DNA of 5,875 nucleotides from an uncultured Veillonella sp. (GTDB lineage: Bacteria; Bacillota; Negativicutes; Veillonellales; Veillonellaceae): contig CAAFUD010000207.1 in the NCBI GenBank assembly GCA_900766125.1, forward strand, positions 1-5,875. The letters are read 5' to 3'. The notes below the pieces were generated by a model, which was given only the letters and a program-made list of their open reading frames with translations, ran no database searches and was not told where the DNA came from. Position 1 is the stretch's first letter. The number at the start of each line of letters is the position of its first letter. Both the position numbers and the translations under genes were made by a program. Shown one piece after another: positions 1 through 5,084 of this stretch.

Positions 1-731
1 CCTGCTACCTCAAGTAAGTGTAATACCGCATCACGGCGCTCGCTTTCACTCAAAGCAGACCAATCATCAACAGCGATATTAAAACGATCGACAAAGGAAT
101 GAATATGAGCAGCCCGTTGTTCTACCGTAGGTCCACATTCGGTATGAACGAGAATATCGTCATAGGCACAGCCCGTAATTGTAGCCGTCGTTACGAGGGA
201 GTCAAGGAATGCTCGTTCACCCACATTACCAATCGCCACCACTTGTAATCCATCAGCATGTAATTTATCAGCATAGGTGAAACCTAACTCTAAAGCGCTC
301 TCTAGTTCCTCTTGAGAAATAGCCGATTCTACACCAAAGAAATGGGAACCCTTACGGATAACCTGTTGATCAATATTTGTCAAATCTGTTGTATCTTGTT
401 CAAGGCCTATATTTACAACGTGCACAGCTGCATTCAACTTAGATGCAGCCCCTTGTGTAGCCGTTCTACCTTCATTGAAACGCTTGATAGCGGCGTAGCT
501 TTCACTACCATGCTGACTATTTTGAGGACCATCTACCAAGTGGTCCGACGCCACCACAAGTACGCCATATCGCAAATGATTTGGTTGAGGTTCTGCCAGA
601 ATGCCTGCAAAACGCTCAGCTATTAACTCTAATGTTGCAAGGCTATAAATAGGTTTTGTTAAATTATCGATACGTAATCGGCATGCTTCCATGGATGGTG
701 CATGTAATGGTTCAATTGTAAAATTTCTCAT
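1..731 (-). CDS. arsB: CobT-family paralogue, ArsB-like subunit (3' end outside window)
   Basis: The frame is open from the ATG at 731-729 to the left edge: 243 codons without a stop. The C-terminus is missing, about 100 residues judged by alignment to the neighbouring gene. It is a divergent homologue of CobT, the nicotinate-nucleotide:base phosphoribosyltransferase that activates the cobamide lower ligand in the cytoplasm. Landmarks visible in order are ASDH (61-64, CobT ADHG region), VVNIGL (105-110, CobT VIDMGI), AIGNVGER (166-173, CobT VGEMGISN) and HLLEVAGG near the edge (CobT SSVGGFE). The CobT glutamate of the GEMG motif is replaced by Asn169 and the following NTT is lost, so this subunit probably has an impaired active site of its own. 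The start is supported by AGGAGG at 743-738 with a 6-nt spacer, and the ATG overlaps the upstream stop as ATGA, implying coupled translation. Homology to CobT is clear; the ArsB name rests on the tandem arrangement resembling Sporomusa arsAB and is an inference. Confidence 0.8.
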   Translation of the reverse strand, partial: MRNFTIEPLHAPSMEACRLRIDNLTKPIYSLATLELIAERFAGILAEPQPNHLRYGVLVVASDHLVDGPQNSQHGSESYAAIKRFNEGRTATQGAASKLNAAVHVVNIGLEQDTTDLTNIDQQVIRKGSHFFGVESAISQEELESALELGFTYADKLHADGLQVVAIGNVGERAFLDSLVTTATITGCAYDDILVHTECGPTVEQRAAHIHSFVDRFNIAVDDWSALSESERRDAVLHLLEVA

Positions 732-1765
732 GCCTTACCTCCTGTAACAGCCAAATACATATGAACGGCAAGATCTAGCATTCCCATTTGAATGGAGCCA
801 CCAGAGGCCTCACCGAGACATAGACCTAAATCAACATAAGCTTCAAGGCCTAAATTTTCTAAAGAGGATTTAGCCGCTTTTTCAGCAGATAAATGAGATG
901 CCATTACATAATCCATTGCCTGTGGAACTAATGTTTTAGTAACCAATGCACAAGCAGATGTATTAAAACCATCAATAATAACAAGTGCATTATTCGCTGC
1001 AGCACCTAGAATAACACCTACGATACATGTAAATTCAAAGCCGCCCACAGAGGATAAAATTCCGATTGCATCATCTTTCGGAATATTTTTATATTTTTCT
1101 AATACATCATGCACAATGCGTTGCTTTAATTTTAGACGCTCATCAGAAATATTAGTGCCTCGTCCTGTAGCATCCTCTGCAGTGAGTCCTGCAAACTTGG
1201 CAGTCATAAGAGCACTAGCAGTAGTATTAGAAATTCCCATTTCCCCTACTAAGAAAACATTAAAGCCTTCGTCGATTTTCTCTTTTACAAGACGGATACC
1301 TGTTTCAATGCCTTCAATGGCTTGTTCACGTGTCATGGCCGGTTCTTCTACAAAGTTTTTTGTGCCCATACCAAGTTTATGACTACGGAGTCCTGGTACC
1401 CAGCTCATATCTGCATCAATGCCCATATCGATGACTTCCATTTGAGCACCACAGTAATTAGCTAAGGAATTGGCGCCCGCCCCTTTAGGAATTAGGTAGT
1501 TTTGTGTCATCCCTACAGTTGTTTCCTTTGGGTACGCACTTACGCCCATATCGGCCACGCCATGATCAGCAGAGGCAATAATCATACAAGGTTTTGGAAC
1601 CGTTAAGTGCTCCTGATTTGTAGCCGCACCATATTGAGCCACCACGTTTACAAGTCGCCCATATTGTTCTACAGGTGACCCTGCATTCCAATTATCGATT
1701 ATATGTTGTTCAATTTCATGACTGCGACCTCTAATAGCGTCACAAGTTTCTTGTAACAAACTCAT
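728..1765 (-). CDS. arsA: CobT/ArsA-like nicotinate mononucleotide:lower-ligand base phosphoribosyltransferase
   Basis: This 345-residue protein has the usual CobT length. CobT enzymes move phosphoribose from nicotinate mononucleotide to a lower-ligand base, giving the alpha-ribotide used in cobamide nucleotide-loop assembly. Visible signatures are ADHGVADMGVSAYP (66-79), VIDMGI (111-116), VGEMGISNTT (173-182), GRGTNIS (201-207), GGFE (241-244), IIDGFNTSACAL (263-274), SHLSAEK (290-296) and LGLCLGEASGG (313-323). Glu319 aligns with the catalytic Glu317 of Salmonella CobT and Glu175 with its Glu174. The family alone would support the name cobT. The ArsA reading comes from the second, degenerate CobT paralogue starting inside its stop codon, as in Sporomusa ovata, where ArsAB activates phenol and p-cresol. 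The start has AAGGAG at 1776-1771 with 5-nt spacing. No cobalamin riboswitch is recognisable upstream. DMB or another benzimidazole remains possible as substrate. Confidence 0.9.
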   Translation of the reverse strand: MSLLQETCDAIRGRSHEIEQHIIDNWNAGSPVEQYGRLVNVVAQYGAATNQEHLTVPKPCMIIASADHGVADMGVSAYPKETTVGMTQNYLIPKGAGANSLANYCGAQMEVIDMGIDADMSWVPGLRSHKLGMGTKNFVEEPAMTREQAIEGIETGIRLVKEKIDEGFNVFLVGEMGISNTTASALMTAKFAGLTAEDATGRGTNISDERLKLKQRIVHDVLEKYKNIPKDDAIGILSSVGGFEFTCIVGVILGAAANNALVIIDGFNTSACALVTKTLVPQAMDYVMASHLSAEKAAKSSLENLGLEAYVDLGLCLGEASGGSIQMGMLDLAVHMYLAVTGGKA

Positions 1766-1826
1766 GGTATCTCCTTAAACTAAATAATATGTTAAATGTA
1801 TATTCTTTACGAACCCTAGTATACAC

Positions 1827-1855
1827 ATTATACTGCATAAACCGAGTCGCTTCAG
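1827..1855 (-). promoter_or_regulatory. Candidate sigma-70-type promoter for arsAB
   Basis: On the minus strand there is a perfect -10 hexamer TATAAT (1832-1827). A weak -35 match, CTGAAG (1855-1850), sits 17 bp upstream. Transcription would start near 1820, leaving a leader of about 55 nt before the arsA-like start codon. The -10 is convincing by sequence and the -35 is poor (3 of 6 to TTGACA), so an activator or a different -35 may be used, or the genes may be read through from tyrA. Confidence 0.35.
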
Positions 1856-1879
1856 CTACATAAATATACGTCAAGCTCA

Positions 1880-1900
1880 AATGAATGTTAATTATTCATT
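1880..1900. repeat. Inverted repeat, 7-bp arms with 7-bp loop
   Basis: AATGAAT (1880-1886) and ATTCATT (1894-1900) are perfect inverted arms around a 7-bp AT-rich centre. It lies upstream of the arsA promoter candidate and next to a second palindrome (1902-1922). No U-tract follows on the minus-strand transcript, so it is not a standard intrinsic terminator. It could be an operator half-site pair, but in such AT-rich DNA chance is possible. Confidence 0.35.
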
Positions 1901-1901
1901 A

Positions 1902-1922
1902 TTAGTACTCTATGAGTGCTAA
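1902..1922. promoter_or_regulatory. Palindrome with CIRCE-like arms, 3-bp spacer
   Basis: Nine-bp arms TTAGTACTC (1902-1910) and GAGTGCTAA (1914-1922) flank TAT. Read on the minus strand this is TTAGCACTC-N3-GAGTACTAA, matching the CIRCE heat-shock operator arms (TTAGCACTC and GAGTGCTAA) at 17 of 18 positions. The true CIRCE spacer is 9 bp, so HrcA binding is doubtful. It sits in the tyrA to arsA gap, about 50 bp upstream of the promoter candidate. As RNA it would form a tight hairpin with a 3-nt loop, with one C-A mismatch on the minus-strand transcript. Confidence 0.45.
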
Positions 1923-1936
1923 CCAATGTATAGCCT

Positions 1937-1963
1937 TAGCTAATAATTATTTATCATTAGCTA
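1937..1963 (-). terminator. AT-rich hairpin at the tyrA stop codon, possible weak terminator
   Basis: Arms TAGCTAATAAT (1937-1947) and ATCATTAGCTA (1953-1963) flank a 5-nt loop. The minus-strand RNA forms an 11-bp stem with one G-U pair. The stem spans the tyrA stop, which is itself three in-frame stops in a row (TAA-TGA-TAA, 1959-1951). There is no U-tract on the minus-strand side, so termination would be inefficient; an mRNA 3'-end stabilising role or partial readthrough into arsAB is equally possible. Confidence 0.35.
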
Positions 1964-2844
1964 TTCTTTATTTGTCCTGTTAAATATGGTAATTTACCGC
2001 GAATTTCTCTGCTTCGTTCTAAATAGGTTTCTAGACTTTGACCTTCATCTTTTTGTGAAAGTATTTCTTTTACCCGTTGAATTTCAGATTCGATTTGTGA
2101 AAGGCCTTCAATTACATTGTGTCTATTACCATAAATGATTTCACGCCACATAGATGGCAAACCACCGGCAACACGTGTACAATCTCTAAAGCCCCCTGCA
2201 GATAATTTCATGCGCAACTCGCCTAATTCATCACCACCGGAAACTTGAGTTAAAATGGCTGCCAATAAATGTGGCATATGACTCACCATAGCTAAATACG
2301 CATCGTGAGCATAGATATCGACGAATTCAATACGTGATCCTACAGCGCGTCCCATTTCAGCTAGTTCTTGAGCAACATCTTCACTATATACATCAGAGGC
2401 CTTATCCTCTAGTACAATCCAGCCCATACCTTTAAATAGGTTTTTATGAGATACTTCGTAGCCACCCTTTTCAGAGCCAGCCATAGGATGAACAGACACA
2501 AAAATTGTCCCTTTCGGAATAGAATCATATACAGCTCGTACAAAGTTTTCCTTTGCACTAGATACATCAGTCACCACTTGTCCTGGTCTAAAAAGATGTG
2601 CCATTTCTGTAAATAGTCTTGCATTTGTATCTGGAGGCAATGAAAATACAACGATATCTGCATTTTCAATCAATGGTTCTACCTCAGTCCAAGCAGCTTT
2701 TACCACCCCATCCTGAATAGCCGCATCACAAACCTCTTGGCGACGAGCATAGCCTACCACCTCATAATCGGTATAGGCCTTTAAAGCCTTCGCCAACGAA
2801 CCACCTAGTAAACCTAAGCCAATAATGCCTACTATCTTACTCAT
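1957..2844 (-). CDS. tyrA: Prephenate/arogenate dehydrogenase TyrA
   Basis: This 295-residue cytoplasmic dehydrogenase acts in tyrosine synthesis, oxidatively decarboxylating prephenate (or arogenate). The N-terminal Rossmann fold starts with GLGLLGGS (9-16). Next come VFSLPPD (66-72), VTDVSSAK (91-98), the catalytic-His motif HPMAGSEKGG (119-128), HD (180-181) with SHMPH (188-192), and FRDCTR (219-224). Arg224 matches the family arginine that binds the substrate carboxylate. It is a stand-alone dehydrogenase: there is no chorismate mutase domain, and it is too short for the C-terminal ACT domain of Bacillus TyrA, so tyrosine feedback may be absent or different. The residues after the second strand are Ala33-Arg34-Arg35 rather than the Asp typical of NAD-dependent forms, suggesting NADP. 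The start has AGTAGG at 2855-2850 with 5-nt spacing. The gene lies 101 bp after the MATE gene. Family call is firm; prephenate versus arogenate preference is not resolved. Confidence 0.94.
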   Translation of the reverse strand: MSKIVGIIGLGLLGGSLAKALKAYTDYEVVGYARRQEVCDAAIQDGVVKAAWTEVEPLIENADIVVFSLPPDTNARLFTEMAHLFRPGQVVTDVSSAKENFVRAVYDSIPKGTIFVSVHPMAGSEKGGYEVSHKNLFKGMGWIVLEDKASDVYSEDVAQELAEMGRAVGSRIEFVDIYAHDAYLAMVSHMPHLLAAILTQVSGGDELGELRMKLSAGGFRDCTRVAGGLPSMWREIIYGNRHNVIEGLSQIESEIQRVKEILSQKDEGQSLETYLERSREIRGKLPYLTGQIKNS

Positions 2845-2866
2845 ATAAACCTACTTTCACAAATAA

Positions 2867-2896
2867 TTAGCCTTACACTCTCTAATGTAAGGCTAA
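2867..2896 (-). terminator. Strong 11-bp inverted repeat between MATE gene and tyrA (terminator, attenuator or operator)
   Basis: TTAGCCTTACA (2867-2877) and TGTAAGGCTAA (2886-2896) are perfect inverted arms with an 8-nt loop. On the minus strand the hairpin is followed by a short U-rich run (TTATTT, 2866-2861), which fits a modest intrinsic terminator for the MATE gene. It ends only 22 bp before the tyrA start. It also begins exactly at a good -10-like hexamer, TATAGT (2901-2896, weak -35), so it could instead be an operator over a tyrA promoter or part of the tyrA leader. Confidence 0.55.
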
Positions 2897-2945
2897 CTAT
2901 ATCTACAAACTACTAAATATATATTGAAATCATGTAAATATAAGA

Positions 2946-4292
2946 CTATGCCTCTATGAGGCGTCTATTTTTCCACTTCCCACTATACCAGCGATATACA
3001 AATAATAAACCTCGTAAAATTTCATCTACCGCCATGGCAATCCATATACCTACAAGGCCCCATCCCCAGTAAATACCAAAGAGGTAGGACAATGGTACAG
3101 CACATAGCCACATGCCAAAAATGCCTACGAGCATCGGAGTCCGAATATCCCCTGCCGCTTGTAAACAGCCAACCATAACAATATTAACGGCGCGTCCTAG
3201 TTCAAGGAAAATCTCAACCAATAATACATTATGCGCTAATGATAGGATTTCTGGATCCGTAGTAAATACGGATAGCACAATATCACTAGTAATATAAAAG
3301 AACGTAGCCAGTCCTACACTAATGGCAATGGCTAACAACATAGAATGCCATACGCGATTTGTCACCTCAGCTTGTCGTTTAGCCCCCATCAGGTAACCCA
3401 CAATAACTTGAGATGCATTTGCTAATGCTATGGTATATACATAGCAAAGCATGGCAATAACCGATACATACACCTTTGTATTAATAACAGCTAGCCCTAG
3501 GATGTTGACCATTTTCATAATCGTTGTCTGAGATAACTGATAACTTAAGGTTTCACCACCAGAGGGAACACTGATATTTAGTAAAGACTTAACCGTATGC
3601 CACGGGAATGGTTTTAAAAATTTGAAGCTCACCTCTAAAGTAAGCAATCTCTTAAATGTATAGCCAATAATTACGAGTCCAACCACCTTAGATAACCAGG
3701 TAGAAATTGATACCCCTAGTACACCAAGGCTTGGTATGGGACCATGACCAAATATTAATATATAGTTAGTTGTGATATGGATAACATTCATAACTAACGC
3801 GATATACATAGTAACACGCGTTAATGAATGGCCTCTAAATACGGCAACCAGCGCGTAATACATAGCCTGAATCGGTAATCCTGCGGCCACAATGGTCGTA
3901 TATATCGACGTATCGCTCATCGTTTCGGGAGGTATACCTAGCCATGTAAAAATCCATTCATGACAGGTAATAAAGAATACGGCCGCAACAGATGAAAATA
4001 AGAAGTTCAACACCAAACTGACCGTACATACCTCTGATAGCTTAGACTGATTTCGAGCCCCTAAATACTGGGCAATTAAAATCGTCGTAGCGGTACTCAT
4101 AACAATGATGAGCATAATAAAGATATTTAAAATTTGATTGGCATTAGCCACAGCTGCTACCGCTTGAGGAGAGTAATGGCTCATCATCACTTGGTCTATA
4201 TTACCTACTAACAGCTGTAGGAATACTTCAATAAATATAGGCCAACTCAAAGTCCAGATGGACAAGCTAATCCCTTTTTCATAAGACTTCAT
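2946..4292 (-). CDS. MATE family multidrug/Na+ (or H+) antiporter
   Basis: This 448-residue inner-membrane protein matches the MATE efflux family (NorM-like), which exports organic cations, dyes or metabolites using an Na+ or H+ gradient. It is hydrophobic throughout, with about twelve helices in two homologous halves, the usual family length. Half one opens with a helix carrying Pro18 and VGNIDQVMM; Asp33 sits where NorM proteins keep their conserved TM1 Asp. It then has AAGLPIQAM (126-134) and VFRGHSLTR (141-149). Half two mirrors it with ISVPSGGE (230-237), ANASQVIVGYLMGAKR (291-306) and CLQAAGDIRTP (376-386). The C-terminus is short and basic (KWKNRR). The start has AAGGGG at 4303-4298 with 5-nt spacing. 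It may have its own promoter in the repeat region upstream, while the 72-bp gap also permits readthrough from lemA. Substrate cannot be predicted. Family call firm. Confidence 0.93.
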   Translation of the reverse strand: MKSYEKGISLSIWTLSWPIFIEVFLQLLVGNIDQVMMSHYSPQAVAAVANANQILNIFIMLIIVMSTATTILIAQYLGARNQSKLSEVCTVSLVLNFLFSSVAAVFFITCHEWIFTWLGIPPETMSDTSIYTTIVAAGLPIQAMYYALVAVFRGHSLTRVTMYIALVMNVIHITTNYILIFGHGPIPSLGVLGVSISTWLSKVVGLVIIGYTFKRLLTLEVSFKFLKPFPWHTVKSLLNISVPSGGETLSYQLSQTTIMKMVNILGLAVINTKVYVSVIAMLCYVYTIALANASQVIVGYLMGAKRQAEVTNRVWHSMLLAIAISVGLATFFYITSDIVLSVFTTDPEILSLAHNVLLVEIFLELGRAVNIVMVGCLQAAGDIRTPMLVGIFGMWLCAVPLSYLFGIYWGWGLVGIWIAMAVDEILRGLLFVYRWYSGKWKNRRLIEA

Positions 4293-4353
4293 AGTATCCC
4301 CTTATATACTAATGTCAGATTTTATAGTATGCCCTTCATATACTAACGTCCAA
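4285..4353. repeat. Imperfect tandem repeat (two units, period about 33 bp) covering the MATE gene RBS and start
   Basis: Units at 4285-4319 and 4318-4353 align at roughly 28 of 36 positions with one indel. Shared cores on the plus strand are ATAGTAT and ATATACTAA. On the minus strand the gene-proximal unit contains the working AAGGGG and the MATE start codon (ATACTATGAAG). The distal unit has AAGGGC followed by ATACTATAAAA, so it keeps a near-SD but lacks an ATG. This looks like a local duplication of a translation-initiation region that later decayed. Confidence 0.7.
4324..4353 (-). promoter_or_regulatory. Candidate promoter for the MATE gene
   Basis: On the minus strand TTGGAC (4353-4348) and TACTAT (4329-4324) are separated by 18 bp, matching the sigma-70 consensus at 4 of 6 and 4 of 6. 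The transcript would start near 4317, giving a leader of about 25 nt carrying the AAGGGG ribosome-binding site. Both hexamers lie inside the distal copy of the tandem repeat. No convincing terminator separates lemA from this site. Confidence 0.35.
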
Positions 4354-4364
4354 TTGCCTATCCC

Positions 4365-5084
4365 TTAAAAGAAAACGCCCTTAGCTTTTTCTTTAGTTTC
4401 TTGATCAGCAATAAATGGAATTCTAGTAGTTCTACCTTCTTTGGCCGCTACAATCTTTTTAAATGGGAATTCAAAGATTTCTCTATTCCAAGTATTTACA
4501 GCATCATTATACAACGTTCTAGCTGCAGTAATTTCTTTTTGTAAGTAAGAATTTTGTTGCATTGCATCACGAATTGTATCTTGGCTTTGTAATTCAGGAT
4601 AATTTTCTATAGCTACGTTGAGAGCTCTTGTAGCCTTGTTAAGTTGTGCATTCACATCACTTCTAGATGCTTCAGAAAAATTACCACTTCTATACTTAGC
4701 AATGTCTACAAGGATATCCTTATCAACTTCAATAGATTTTTCCACAAGTTTAGCCGCATTAGAAAGAATCACAACACGTTGCTCCATATAGTTATCAATT
4801 TCAGATGCAGCATTTTGAATTCTTTGTTCCATCATATTAAACTCTGAGCTAATTTGTTTTAATCGCCACCATGGATAAATCAATACAATGGCGCCAATAA
4901 TAGATACTAGATACTTGTCTATAACTATGCCTAAAACGATACCGATAACACCAACTGCCATAAGGATTGTTGGAAGAAATTTTTCAAAGCCACTAGTTTC
5001 AACAGGGATTACCTTAGCGATAACATGCACATCTCTGCCTTCAGACATAATTTCCGGATTCATTTCGTCGAGTTGGTTAGCCAT
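4365..5084 (-). CDS. LemA family membrane protein with two N-terminal membrane segments
   Basis: Using the ATG at 5084 the protein has 239 residues. Residues 76-225 read as a LemA domain: a helical, coiled-coil-like stretch (EFNMMEQRIQNAASEIDNYMEQR, 81-103), then NYPELQSQ (151-158) and RTLYNDAVNTWNREIFEFP (179-197), the LemA YP.L and R..YN..V...N..I..FP signature. Unlike typical LemA, about 185 residues with one N-terminal helix, this form has a 35-residue polar N-terminus and two hydrophobic helices (about 36-55 and 57-74). That places N-terminus and LemA domain on the same membrane side, probably cytoplasmic. LemA proteins have no settled biochemical role. The start lies in an 8-nt overlap with the upstream gene, indicating coupling and possibly a joint complex. 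A TTG 15 nt upstream is in frame but overlaps the Shine-Dalgarno, so it was not chosen. Confidence 0.9.
   Translation of the reverse strand: MANQLDEMNPEIMSEGRDVHVIAKVIPVETSGFEKFLPTILMAVGVIGIVLGIVIDKYLVSIIGAIVLIYPWWRLKQISSEFNMMEQRIQNAASEIDNYMEQRVVILSNAAKLVEKSIEVDKDILVDIAKYRSGNFSEASRSDVNAQLNKATRALNVAIENYPELQSQDTIRDAMQQNSYLQKEITAARTLYNDAVNTWNREIFEFPFKKIVAAKEGRTTRIPFIADQETKEKAKGVFF

Noticed and set aside
312..626. Plus-strand open frame of 104 codons
   Set aside because: It lies wholly inside the antisense of the arsB-like gene, whose translation shows clear CobT-family motifs. It has no convincing ribosome-binding site, and its product is a Cys/Ile-rich low-complexity mix typical of a shadow frame.
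1116..1382. Plus-strand open frame opposite the arsA-like gene
   Set aside because: It overlaps conserved CobT motifs on the other strand and has no recognisable protein features, so it is a shadow. The plus-strand frames opposite the MATE, lemA and partial genes (3112-3297, 4644-4847, 4888-5121, 5287-5502) were rejected for the same reason.
1902..1922. A genuine CIRCE element regulating arsAB by heat shock
   Set aside because: The arms match but the spacer is 3 bp rather than the conserved 9, and no chaperone gene is present. It is kept only as a CIRCE-like palindrome.
1766..1956. Cobalamin riboswitch upstream of the arsA-like gene
   Set aside because: The B12-box type core and the multi-helix layout are not recognisable, and the 191-bp gap is filled by simple short palindromes.
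2845..2945. Tyrosine T-box leader upstream of tyrA
   Set aside because: The gap is only 101 bp and no T-box core (UGGNACCGCG-like) can be seen. The palindrome there is a simple hairpin.
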